From Hoeflea marina (GTDB lineage: Bacteria; Pseudomonadota; Alphaproteobacteria; Rhizobiales; Rhizobiaceae), in NCBI RefSeq assembly GCF_003182275.1, contig NZ_QGTR01000003.1, forward strand, positions 847,016 through 911,015: DNA of 64,000 nt, given 5' to 3'. The notes under the pieces were generated by a model. That model did not search any database and was not told where the DNA came from. It saw only the letters and a list, made by a program, of their open reading frames with translations. The translations under genes were made by a program, and so were the position numbers. Below are positions 25,999 to 34,654 of this stretch, piece after piece (position 1 is the stretch's first letter; each line of letters starts with the position of its first letter).

Positions 25999-26577
25999 AT
26001 GGGCAAGAAGGGCGACGCCAAGCGCGAGATCATCGAGGCCGCCGCCGCCAGCCTGTTCTGGCATCGAGGCTATGCCGCCACCAGCATCGCCGACGTCGCC
26101 GCCGCCGCGGACGTTCCTGCCGGAAACATGTTCTATTATTTCAAGACCAAGGCGGATCTGGCGCTGGCGGTTGCCAATGTCTTCGTGCGCGAAACCGAAT
26201 CGCTGATCGGGGAAGCCGAATCGGCGGCGGCCGATCCGCGACAGCGCATCCGGTTTCTGCTGCAGCGGCTGGGACAATCCAACCGCAGCCGGGTCGACAG
26301 GGGCTGTCCGATATCGGCGGCGGTGAAGGATTTCCGCGCGCCGGCCCCCGCCGCGTCGGCGCGGGCGGCGGAAAGCTTCGAGCGCCTGATCGCCTTCATG
26401 GCCCGGGAAATGCAGAAGACCGGCCTGCGTCCGTCCCTGGCGCTGGCGCGGGCCCGCGCCATCGTGGTCGAATGGCAGGGCGGCATCGCGCTGGCCCATG
26501 CCTTCTCGGACATGACGATCCTGTCGGAGAGCCTGCGGCGGGCCGAGCAGGCGCTGCAGCCCGTGCTGTCGCGCTGA
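25999..26577 (+). CDS. TetR/AcrR family regulator
   Basis: A 192-residue repressor with an N-terminal TetR helix-turn-helix (IIEAAAASLFWHRGYAATSI ... MFYYFKTKADL, residues 10-55) and a C-terminal ligand/dimer domain with 'MTILSESLRRAEQALQPVL' at the end. A target cannot be inferred; no efflux or enzyme gene adjoins in the same direction. It is convergent with the UbiH-type hydroxylase gene. A Trm112 gene lies 71 bp upstream. Confidence 0.9.
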   Translation: MGKKGDAKREIIEAAAASLFWHRGYAATSIADVAAAADVPAGNMFYYFKTKADLALAVANVFVRETESLIGEAESAAADPRQRIRFLLQRLGQSNRSRVDRGCPISAAVKDFRAPAPAASARAAESFERLIAFMAREMQKTGLRPSLALARARAIVVEWQGGIALAHAFSDMTILSESLRRAEQALQPVLSR

Positions 26578-26652
26578 TCTGACCGGCCTCCAGGCCAGGC
26601 CGCTTCGCTACGGATCATCTCCGCATCGCCTCCGGCGCGGCCAGGTCAGATC
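26576..26652. terminator. Long-range inverted repeat across convergent stops
   Basis: GATCTGACC at 26576-26584 and GGTCAGATC at 26644-26652 pair across a 59-bp loop and cover both convergent stop codons. The internal GGCCTCCAGGCC adds a small hairpin. It could be a bidirectional terminator. There is no T tract. Confidence 0.3.
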
Positions 26653-27872
26653 GGCTGGCCGCGGAGCAGCCGAGGCCCCGATTCGCCGGTCGTTCCCGCA
26701 GCCTGAGCGATGAAGAAGGATTTCAGCCGCGGCAGGCGGTCGACAAGGCCCAGCCCGAGGTCGCGGGCCAGCCGGATCGGCGCGATGTCGTTGGAAAACA
26801 GCCGTGTCAGGATGTCGGTGGTCACCCCCATCTGCACCGTGTCGAAGCGGCGCCAGACCTGGTAGCGCTCAAGCGTTGCCAGCGAGCCGATGTCGAGTCC
26901 GAGCCGGTGCGCCTCGACGACCGTCTCGGCGAGGGCCGCGACGTCCTTGAAGCCGAGATTGAGGCCCTGGCCGGCAATCGGATGGACCCCATGGGCCGCG
27001 TCACCGGCAAGCGCCAGCCGCGGCCGGACGAATTCGCGGGCCAGCGTCAGGCCGAGGGGGAAGGCGCGGCGGCCGCCGTCAAGCCGCAGCTCGCCCAGAT
27101 GGTGGCCGAAGCGCCGCTCCAGCTCCGCCTCGAAGACCAGATCGTCGCCCGCCACCAGCCGATCGGCGTCGGCGCTGCGTTCGGTCCAGACAAGCGATGA
27201 GCGGTTTCCGGTCAGCGGCAGGATCGCGAAAGGGCCCGACGGCAGGAAATGCTCCTCGGCGCGGCCGCCATGGGGCCGCTCATGCGCCACCGTGGTGACA
27301 ATGCCCGACTGGCCGTAATCCCAGTGCATGGTGCGGATTCCGGCCATGTCGCGAAGCGCGGAGCGAACGCCATCGGCGGCCACGACCAGGCGCGCCGACA
27401 TCACCGTACCGCCCACAAGCGTCACTTCCGCCATAGCCGGGCCGACCGACAGTCCGGCGGCGACGCTGGCCTGGTGGATGGCAATGCCGAGTTCGTCGGC
27501 CTTCTGCCTGAGTGCGGTCACCAGGGCAAGATTGGGCACCATGTGGGCAAAGGGCTCGCCGTCCGGGGTGGCGCCGTCAAAGGTCAGGAACACCGGCCGG
27601 ACCGGATCGCCGGTGCGCGAATCGGTGACGATCATCTCGGTGATCGGCTGCGCCTCCGGCATGATGGAGTCCCACAGACCCAGCGCATGCAGCAACCGGC
27701 GGGCGGCGGCCGCGATCGCCGAAGCCCGCTGGTCCTTGCGCCAGCTGTCGACGGGGGCAGCATCGACGACCGCCACCGACAGCGACGGCGCGGAGCTCTT
27801 GACGGCCACCGCGACCGCCAGGCCGACATAGCCTCCGCCGCAGACCAGCATGTCCACTGTCTTGCCAGACAT
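26646..27872 (-). CDS. UbiH/UbiF-type FAD hydroxylase
   Basis: A 408-residue flavoprotein monooxygenase of the UbiH/COQ6 family that hydroxylates the ubiquinone ring. The FAD-binding Rossmann motif GGGYVGLAVAVAV lies at residues 12-24 and the second FAD motif DAAHGVHPIAGQGLNLGFKD near 285-304; both are complete. The ATG at 27872 follows AGGAAA. The position on the ring it attacks cannot be fixed by sequence; rhizobial enzymes of this family may serve several steps. It lies between a TetR gene (convergent) and tesB (divergent, 123 bp). Confidence 0.92.
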   Translation of the reverse strand: MSGKTVDMLVCGGGYVGLAVAVAVKSSAPSLSVAVVDAAPVDSWRKDQRASAIAAAARRLLHALGLWDSIMPEAQPITEMIVTDSRTGDPVRPVFLTFDGATPDGEPFAHMVPNLALVTALRQKADELGIAIHQASVAAGLSVGPAMAEVTLVGGTVMSARLVVAADGVRSALRDMAGIRTMHWDYGQSGIVTTVAHERPHGGRAEEHFLPSGPFAILPLTGNRSSLVWTERSADADRLVAGDDLVFEAELERRFGHHLGELRLDGGRRAFPLGLTLAREFVRPRLALAGDAAHGVHPIAGQGLNLGFKDVAALAETVVEAHRLGLDIGSLATLERYQVWRRFDTVQMGVTTDILTRLFSNDIAPIRLARDLGLGLVDRLPRLKSFFIAQAAGTTGESGPRLLRGQPI

Positions 27873-27995
27873 GGCGAATTTCCTTTCCTGTTTCCGGCCC
27901 TCACTGAACCACCAGTATGGGGCAGGAATTTGCAATCGGCGCATTTGCGTATATCCCATTAGCGCTGTAGCTCCCAGTCTTCTCAAAGGTTCAAT

Positions 27996-28880
27996 ATGTC
28001 GCGCCCATCTTCCTCCGCCATGGCCCAGCTGTTGTCGCATCTCGATCTCGAGACACTTGAGCAGGACCTGTTTCGCGGCGTCAGCCCGCAGGTCGGCTGG
28101 CAGCGGGTGTTCGGCGGCCACGTCATCGGCCAGGCGCTGGTGGCGGCGCAGCGCACCGTCAACGACGACCGCATGGTGCATTCGCTGCACGCCTATTTCA
28201 TGCGTCCGGGCGATCCGGCAGCTCCCATCATCTACACCGTCGACCGGATTCGCGACGGACTGAGCTTTGCCACCCGGCGGGTGGTGGCAATCCAGCACGG
28301 CCAGGCGATCTTCTCGCTGTCGGCGTCGTTCCAGCGCGAGGAAGCCGGGATCGAGCACCAGATGGAGATGCCGGAGGTGACGCAGCCGGAAGACCTTCCC
28401 GGCCCCGGGGAGATGCGCGAGGCGTTTCTCAAGGGCGCGCCGGAGCACATCCGCAGCTACTGGGAGCGGGAGCGGCCGATCGAGATCCGGCCGTTGTCGC
28501 TGGTCCATTACGTGTCGAGCGAAAAGTTGCCGCCGCAGCAGAAGGTCTGGGTGCGCACCAACGGTCCCGTGCCCGACGACCGCATCATCCAGGCGGCGCT
28601 GCTGGCCTATCTGTCCGACATGACCCTGCTCGACACCGCGCTGTTTCCGCATGGCCGCTCGGTGTTCGACCGCAGCCTGCAGGTGGCCAGCCTCGATCAC
28701 GCGATGTGGTTCCACCGCCCCTGCGCGCTTGATGACTGGCTGCTCTACAGCATGGACACGCCGAATTCGAACGGCGCGCGCGGGTTCACGCGCGGCAGTC
28801 TCTACAGCCGCGACGGCAGGCTGATCGCGTCGGTGGCCCAGGAAGGGCTGATCCGCGACCGCGGTGCCGAGAAGGCCTGA
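27996..28880 (+). CDS. tesB: Acyl-CoA thioesterase II
   Basis: A 294-residue double hot-dog thioesterase that hydrolyses medium- to long-chain acyl-CoA. It carries RVFGGHVIGQALVAA near residues 36-50, YLSDMTLLDTALFP near 204-217 (catalytic Asp), SLDHAMWFHRP and SVAQEGLIRD with the catalytic Gln. Length is typical. It is divergent from the UbiH-type gene. In rhizobia I recall tesB followed by glnK-amtB; here the unusual locus at 29.1 kb follows instead. Confidence 0.95.
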   Translation: MSRPSSSAMAQLLSHLDLETLEQDLFRGVSPQVGWQRVFGGHVIGQALVAAQRTVNDDRMVHSLHAYFMRPGDPAAPIIYTVDRIRDGLSFATRRVVAIQHGQAIFSLSASFQREEAGIEHQMEMPEVTQPEDLPGPGEMREAFLKGAPEHIRSYWERERPIEIRPLSLVHYVSSEKLPPQQKVWVRTNGPVPDDRIIQAALLAYLSDMTLLDTALFPHGRSVFDRSLQVASLDHAMWFHRPCALDDWLLYSMDTPNSNGARGFTRGSLYSRDGRLIASVAQEGLIRDRGAEKA

Positions 28881-29095
28881 GCGCAAGGCGCTCTTCGCAC
28901 AGCCGGATTCGCATCCCGGTTCCGGCGCTCGGCCGGGGTGACGTTTCCGCACGGTAAGGCGCAGCAATCGCGCGGCTCTGCGCGCACCGCCGCGCGCCGC
29001 AGCGCCCGGCGCCGGTTTTGCATCGCCGCCGCTTTCGGCTAATCCTGTGCCGGACGGCGACGGATCGGCCGGGCGAGACGGAGTGCGAAACCGCG

Positions 29096-29788
29096 ATGAA
29101 CGATGACAAGGCGCAACAGCTGGTGGCGACCCCTGTTGACCTGCCGGAGGGCACGCTGCCCTGTTTCCGGATCGCAGCCACCCATCCGAGCCAGGGCGAA
29201 GTGTTCGTCACTATTCACGGGCTGCCGGGATCCCGGCCCGCCAGCAACCGCAACACGATTTCGCTGTGGCTGGGAAGCTCGCCGACGCCCGATGACAAGC
29301 CGCTGGACACCACGGCGGTGCAGGCCGAGTCACTGCCGACGACCTTTCCGTACAACTACGATTTCGGGTTGCTCGACTATTCGATCACCTATCAGGTCAG
29401 CGACGGACCCGAGACCATGTGTGCGATCGCCTATCTGTCCTTCTTCCCGAAGATTGCGGGCTTTCCGGAGGGCGTGTCGATCACCATCCGGGACATCACC
29501 ACCGCGATGATCGAGATCCAGTATGCCGTGCTTCCGGGCTACAGTCCGCTCACGGGTGGAAACTGGATCGGACTGTGGAGCGGAATACAGACGAATCCCG
29601 GCGCGGTGGATCCGATCGGCAGCGTGGTCATTCCCGACAACCAGACCGAAGGCATCGTGCAACTGCAGAATCTGAAGATCTATTCAGGCCTGCAGTACAC
29701 GCTCCTATACTTCATGGCGGCGCCGAAAGACGATCCGAAGCGCACCACATCAGGGGCAGCTGCGTATTTCCTGGCTGAGAACGCCTAG
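29096..29788 (+). CDS. Two-domain beta-sandwich protein, paralogue A
   Basis: A 230-residue protein without a signal peptide or membrane segment. It reads as two tandem beta-rich units of about 100 residues: residues 20-120 and 121-230. The second has a QYAVLPGYSPLTGGNWIGLW pattern followed by QYTLLYFM, and matches the second unit of the next gene (30033). The NWIGLW-type edge recalls Ig-like SKICH folds, but that is only a resemblance. I do not recognise a named family. The ATG at 29096 is preceded by a GGAG site at greater than usual distance (12). It is the first gene of the 17-kb locus that ends with the giant protein. Confidence 0.72.
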   Translation: MNDDKAQQLVATPVDLPEGTLPCFRIAATHPSQGEVFVTIHGLPGSRPASNRNTISLWLGSSPTPDDKPLDTTAVQAESLPTTFPYNYDFGLLDYSITYQVSDGPETMCAIAYLSFFPKIAGFPEGVSITIRDITTAMIEIQYAVLPGYSPLTGGNWIGLWSGIQTNPGAVDPIGSVVIPDNQTEGIVQLQNLKIYSGLQYTLLYFMAAPKDDPKRTTSGAAAYFLAENA

Positions 29789-29841
29789 TAAACCGCAACT
29801 CATTGCCTGAATTGGCAAAATTGATGTCAAGCATTCGGCGG

Positions 29842-29893
29842 GAAATATTATATATATTTCAGGTTGACATGGCTTTGGTCGGAAATCTAAACT
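29842..29893 (+). promoter_or_regulatory. Putative promoter in an A+T-rich island
   Basis: TTGACA at 29864-29869 and TAAACT at 29888-29893 with an 18-base spacer give a sigma-70-like promoter for the gene at 30033. Directly upstream lies GAAATAT-TATA-TATATTTC (29842-29860), a near-palindromic A+T element that may be an UP element or operator. The A+T content stands out sharply from the flanking GC-rich DNA. Confidence 0.5.
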
Positions 29894-29946
29894 CGTCATA
29901 GTATCTCATAAGTAATTCATCCAATGTGTGGGTCGCCGGCAAGTTA

Positions 29947-29970
29947 TTCGCCCGCAGCCTTGCGGGCGAA
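29947..29970. promoter_or_regulatory. Perfect hairpin in the leader of paralogue B
   Basis: TTCGCCCGCA-GCCT-TGCGGGCGAA: a 10-bp perfect stem with a 4-base loop, about 55 bases after the predicted promoter and 62 bases before the ATG at 30033. No T tract follows, so it is more likely an RNA leader structure or a binding dyad than a terminator. Confidence 0.45.
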
Positions 29971-30032
29971 CGATGCCGAATACCGTCATCGCTTCGTCTT
30001 TTCGTGAATCGCCAACTCTTGGGAGACCGTGC

Positions 30033-30689
30033 ATGTCCGACATTCTGATGCTGAAAGAAGCAGCCGCGTCCCAGGCCATCAGTCTGGTCCTGTTTTCCAA
30101 GGACCAGGCCGGAATCGATGTTCAATACACCACCTTCACCAACAACCGTCCGAAGGACTATTCCAACACGATCTATGTGTGGGAAGGCGGGCCGGACGTG
30201 CCGTGGCAGCGCATTGATTCCTTCGTCGGCGAATCGGTCATCGAAGGCAACACCTACACGGGGATCCAGCGGGTCAATTTCCCCTACGATGTCGGCAAGG
30301 ACTACGTCGTCGGATATGCCGTGGCATCCACGCCCGGCGCGACCTGCTCCGCCCTGTACCTGCCCAAGGACAATCAGGAGACGACAAGCGAGAACCTGAC
30401 CGTGGGTTTCTCGGCGATCGGACCCGGCGCCGTCAAGGTCAACTACCGCTGCCTGCCGCAATACAATCCTGTGGCGTTCAAGAACTGGGTCGGCATCTAC
30501 AACGGGCCGCGGGCCGACTATGACGGCAAGCCGCTGGACGCCGCCAATGTCCCGTTCCCCAACACGAACGGGTCCGCCACGATTCCGATCCAGCTGCAGA
30601 TCGGCGCCACCTATACGGTCGGCTATTACATGGTGCCGCTGGACAAGGGAAAGATATCGCTGGCCGCGCAGGTCACGTTCAACACCTGA
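30033..30689 (+). CDS. Two-domain beta-sandwich protein, paralogue B
   Basis: A 218-residue protein, paralogous to the gene at 29096 and also an internal duplication. Unit 1 (residues about 12-108) contains 'GIDVQYTTFTNNRP..YSNTIYVWEG..VPW'; unit 2 (about 109-218) contains VKVNYRCLPQYNPVAFKNWV and ends with YTVGYYMVPLDKGK. Both show the V.Y..L..Y.P....W.GI/L.. pattern. There is no signal peptide. GGGAG lies 7 bases before the ATG at 30033. An own A+T-rich promoter region and a hairpin leader precede it. The family is not one I know; a lectin-like or Ig-like binding role is only a guess. Confidence 0.75.
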   Translation: MSDILMLKEAAASQAISLVLFSKDQAGIDVQYTTFTNNRPKDYSNTIYVWEGGPDVPWQRIDSFVGESVIEGNTYTGIQRVNFPYDVGKDYVVGYAVASTPGATCSALYLPKDNQETTSENLTVGFSAIGPGAVKVNYRCLPQYNPVAFKNWVGIYNGPRADYDGKPLDAANVPFPNTNGSATIPIQLQIGATYTVGYYMVPLDKGKISLAAQVTFNT

Positions 30690-30865
30690 CCCTGGCCTGC
30701 CGAGGGCGCGCCCCTGCCGGCGGTGGCGGCAGGCGTCCGACACGGTCATGAAATGCCGGGTGGCACCGGCCGGAAGGCAGGTGCCACTCCCCTTCGAAAC
30801 CCTGACAGCATCTGTCCGCCGATCCTCTCGGCGGCGCCGATCTGCCGTTTTCCGGGGTCATCAAG

Positions 30866-33800
30866 GTGGTGCAATTCACGCGCCTGAACGACACGACCGT
30901 CTATCTGTCCGGCAGCGACGCCGACGCAGGCTGGGCGTTCATCGTCTGCGCGAATGTCGACAGTCCCGACCCGGCTCAGCTGCCTCCCACTCCGCTGCCT
31001 TTGTCGCAGGCACTGGCCTACACGTCGAAGGACTGGGCGGGCAGTCTGGTCTATCTCGCCGCCCAGGCCGGGGCGGTGCGGGCCAGCCCCGCCGCAGCCA
31101 CCGCCGCGATCGCCGCCCTGCTGAACACGACGTTCGGCGAACAGGGGGCACTGATCTTTCTTCCAAGCGGGGCGTTGATCGCGGAAGCCCCAGCGAAGCT
31201 GGTCACGCGGATCGGATCCACGCTTCAACTGGTGGCGCTCTCCAAGCGCAATGGCAAGGTGACGCCGAAGAGCTTCTTCGACGTGGTTCTCACCGGCATC
31301 CCCGGCGTATCTGCGGTGTTCAACCCCGGCTGCGTGCTGTCGGTCCCCGACGAGGCCACGGAAGGCCATATCCTGCTCACCGCCAATGCGAGCTCCACCC
31401 CCGTCGTCACGCTGGCCGGGCCATCGCAGCCGAGCCAGACACCGCCGCGGACCCCGAACGCCACCCTTCACTTCGAAGGATCCGCGCTCGGCGCGTTCCG
31501 GTTCGATGTCGAGATCGCGCAGCGGTCGCTGATCGATGATCTGAACATGGGGTTCCAGCTGGTCATCCCCAATCCGGTGCAGACCGGCGCTGGCAGCGGC
31601 GCGGATGCGGTTCCCTTTCTGGCCGCCTATCTGCCGCTGGCCGAACGGGGATCCGCCTCGCTCTTCGTGGTGTTCACCGGACAGGTGAACGTGATGAATC
31701 CGAACAACCTGCTGGCGCAGGCGGCCCAGACGGCCTTCTACTTCACCGGCCAGTCGATCACCGGCGCCGATTCGGTCGAGACCGTGCTGCGATCCTTCTA
31801 CCGGTCCAACTACGGCAAGCCGGTCTCGCTGGTGCCCGCCGCCGCCGGGGCGATGCTTCCGGCGCTGGTGGTCAATCCCGGCAGGCAAAAGACGATCCTG
31901 CAGAACGGCTTCCGCTTCTCGCCGCAGGGCGATTTCCAGGTCCGGGTCGAGGGGACCGAGGCGGGTGAGCCGGCGGCGATCCTGTGCGGCCAGTCGGGAA
32001 CGGAAACGGTGAGCTTCCTGGCCGGCACCGCCGACGCGCCGGCCGGCCAGCTGATCCGGTTCAGGAGCGGCATGCCCGCCAATGCGCCGGACTTCCCGCT
32101 GGCGCCGGTCTCACCGGTCGGGCCCCCGATCGATCCCAAGGCGGAACTGATGGACGATCAGTACCTGACCTCCTGGGTCAGCTTCCTGGCGCCATCGGGC
32201 ATGGCCGGCGCTGGCGGACACTACGCCGCCGCGCCGAAGGGCGCCGAGCTCTTCGGCGCCGATGCGGGCACCGGAGCAACCGGCGCCCTGGGTCCGAAGG
32301 ATCCCGGGGTGAGCCTGCCGCCGGACGCCAGCGTGGCGTTTCCGATGCCGCCGCTGGCCGGTTTCGTGGCCGGCGACAGCGTCCAGGACATGAGCAGCGC
32401 GGAGCTCGACCTGCTGCTGCAGCAGATCGTGGCGCCGACGCGCAAGAGCCGCATCACGGCGGCGCAGTCATCGGGTGCGGTGCGCCGGTCGGCCTCCCCG
32501 CGGCACACACTGATGCCGTCCGCGGCCCGCGACGCGGCCGAACTGACCAGCACCACCACTCCCACCGGTTTCATGACGCGTTACGATTCCGGTGGCGCAT
32601 GGAAACAGCTTCTGCTGGGCCAGGTGATGGCCGATGGCACGGTGACCCGGCAGATGGGCTTCACCGGGCTCGACGAAGCGCTGCAGGCGGCGTTCCAGAC
32701 CAACGACCAGTTCCTGGTCATCGCCAACAACGCCCATCTCGGCCCCTTCACCGACCCCGGCGCGCAGGATCCACCGGATCCGCCGCCGCATGCATTCATG
32801 CCGCCGGCGACGGTGGACATCGCCGACACACCCTATTTCTTCAACCGGATCGACATCGGCCAGTGGAGCTTCACGGCCCGGCCCGGGGTCGGCAATGCCT
32901 ATGGCAGCTACCGCGACGTGATGATCGTCAAGGGGCTCAGGGGCAGGATCCTCGACGTCGAGGATGACGCGGTTCAGGACGCCAGTCTGCTCAAGAGCCC
33001 CGACAAGTGGACCATGAAGGAGGTCTTCGCCACCCCCGTCCCGGGCGATGCATCGCAACTCATCCCCCTGTCGGACTGGCTCGTCACCTATTGCCTGGAA
33101 GCCTACCGGAAGCGGGACAATCCGTATTTCGCCAAGTTCGCCAGGATCATCACCGACCCCGACTGGACTGGTGTGCTCATTCTCAAGGCCGGGATCGCGA
33201 AGGTGCCGGAAGACATCCAGGGCATCCTGGCGGGCGTCGAGGACCTGTCGGATTTCTATGCCCATCACATCGGAATCGACATCGGCCAGATCAACGCCGC
33301 CGATCCCGGCCAGCTGCAGCAGAAGGAGACGACGTCGATGTTCGGCCTCGTCTACTATGTCGACCCGCGCTATGACGACAGCCTGCCGCCGCACACGATC
33401 CCGCCGCTCGACCTCGCCGCGCCGCAGGACTTCACGCTGCTGACGCTGAAGGCGCTGTTCGAGAATTCGGCCATCCGCAAATTCGAAAGCCTGGCGCAGA
33501 TGGTGCTCAACAGGCTCTTCGGCGCCGGCGTGCGGGAGATGGTCGACGTGCTGCCCGAAGGACCGCAGATCAACCGCAACAACGCGGTGCTGCTGGAAGG
33601 CGGGGTGCAGAGAAACGGCGATGCCACGCTCTATTCGCTGGCGTCGACATGGCCCAACCAGTTCTCCCTCGCCAACAACATCCTGACCTCGGTCGAGATC
33701 GACACCGCGGAAATGTCGACCCGCGACAGCGGCGCGACCTCGGGGGCGAGCGTGAGCTGGATCGGCATGACCGGGTTCATGAACTTCGCCATCGTGCCGG

Positions 33801-34654
33801 AAAACAAGGATGAAGGCCTGCCCGCCTTCGATGTCTTCTCCTACGGTCCGGAGGCGGATGCCCGGGACGCGCTGCGGCAGGGGCTGAACTTCGCCAATCT
33901 GGGACTGCAGATCACCACGCCGTCGGGTCCGGCGGACCCGGGCGATGCCCCCGCGCCGGTGCTGGTGATGGTCGAGGCGGAGATGTCGTTCAACAGCTCG
34001 ACCAGCCATGCCCGGCAGAAGAGCCTCTACAGAAGCTTCCAGATGGAGCTGCTGGGGCTCGTCTCGGCCATGGCCAGCGGCGAGGCGAAAGCCGATCCGG
34101 CCAGTCTCGGCTACCTGCCGGCGGTCACGCAGTACAATCTGCGCGGGGTCGGGAGCGGCGGCTGGCACGGGCTCAACTTCAAGCTCAACCTCGGCACGCC
34201 GGGCGCCCTGGCGGGCAAGGTCAACCTTGACTCGAACCTGATGGCGGCCTGGGCCGATGACAGCGGCGCGACCCCGGGAGACGCGACACTGAAGGCGTCG
34301 GTCGGCATCCAGCTGCCCGGCGCCGGCGGCGGCGGCGAGCTGTTCAGCCTGCAGACGGTCATGAAGCTGTCGGTCGGGATGGTGCAGCTGTTCTACTCGC
34401 CGGCGTCGAAGGACCATCCCGACGAGCAACCGGGCGGGTTCCTGCTCCTGATCAACCAGATCGCGCTGAAGTTCTTCGGCCTGCTCAAGGTGCCGTCGAG
34501 CGGCAACACCGCCTTCTTCCTGTTCGGCGACCCCAGGGCCGGCGAGAGCACCGGGCTCGGATGGTTCGCGGTCTACAACAAGGCCAAGGAAGAGGCGAAG
34601 AAGGCTGCCGCCAAAGCGGAACTGCTCGAACATCAGGGGGACGGCGATGTTTGA
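30866..34654 (+). CDS. Large conserved-context protein of unknown function (1262 aa)
   Basis: A 1262-residue protein without a signal peptide. The first 450 residues are beta-rich with Ala/Pro/Gly loops; a serine/alanine/arginine-rich linker lies near 520-560; the middle (about 575-900) is mixed alpha/beta with aromatic motifs (DIADTPYFFNRIDIGQWSF); and the last 350 residues again form beta strands (NFKLNLGTPGALAGKVNLDS) before a charged Lys/Glu/Ala helix tail. No enzyme motif was recognised. The GTG at 30866 has only a weak GGGG site upstream, so the start is uncertain. Its stop overlaps the ATG of the giant gene by 8 bp, implying coupled translation and equal dosage. Confidence 0.82.
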   Translation: MVQFTRLNDTTVYLSGSDADAGWAFIVCANVDSPDPAQLPPTPLPLSQALAYTSKDWAGSLVYLAAQAGAVRASPAAATAAIAALLNTTFGEQGALIFLPSGALIAEAPAKLVTRIGSTLQLVALSKRNGKVTPKSFFDVVLTGIPGVSAVFNPGCVLSVPDEATEGHILLTANASSTPVVTLAGPSQPSQTPPRTPNATLHFEGSALGAFRFDVEIAQRSLIDDLNMGFQLVIPNPVQTGAGSGADAVPFLAAYLPLAERGSASLFVVFTGQVNVMNPNNLLAQAAQTAFYFTGQSITGADSVETVLRSFYRSNYGKPVSLVPAAAGAMLPALVVNPGRQKTILQNGFRFSPQGDFQVRVEGTEAGEPAAILCGQSGTETVSFLAGTADAPAGQLIRFRSGMPANAPDFPLAPVSPVGPPIDPKAELMDDQYLTSWVSFLAPSGMAGAGGHYAAAPKGAELFGADAGTGATGALGPKDPGVSLPPDASVAFPMPPLAGFVAGDSVQDMSSAELDLLLQQIVAPTRKSRITAAQSSGAVRRSASPRHTLMPSAARDAAELTSTTTPTGFMTRYDSGGAWKQLLLGQVMADGTVTRQMGFTGLDEALQAAFQTNDQFLVIANNAHLGPFTDPGAQDPPDPPPHAFMPPATVDIADTPYFFNRIDIGQWSFTARPGVGNAYGSYRDVMIVKGLRGRILDVEDDAVQDASLLKSPDKWTMKEVFATPVPGDASQLIPLSDWLVTYCLEAYRKRDNPYFAKFARIITDPDWTGVLILKAGIAKVPEDIQGILAGVEDLSDFYAHHIGIDIGQINAADPGQLQQKETTSMFGLVYYVDPRYDDSLPPHTIPPLDLAAPQDFTLLTLKALFENSAIRKFESLAQMVLNRLFGAGVREMVDVLPEGPQINRNNAVLLEGGVQRNGDATLYSLASTWPNQFSLANNILTSVEIDTAEMSTRDSGATSGASVSWIGMTGFMNFAIVPENKDEGLPAFDVFSYGPEADARDALRQGLNFANLGLQITTPSGPADPGDAPAPVLVMVEAEMSFNSSTSHARQKSLYRSFQMELLGLVSAMASGEAKADPASLGYLPAVTQYNLRGVGSGGWHGLNFKLNLGTPGALAGKVNLDSNLMAAWADDSGATPGDATLKASVGIQLPGAGGGGELFSLQTVMKLSVGMVQLFYSPASKDHPDEQPGGFLLLINQIALKFFGLLKVPSSGNTAFFLFGDPRAGESTGLGWFAVYNKAKEEAKKAAAKAELLEHQGDGDV

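Noticed and set aside
29947..29970. The hairpin before paralogue B as an intrinsic terminator of paralogue A
   Set aside because: It lies after a predicted promoter and lacks a T tract on either strand; a leader or operator element is more likely.
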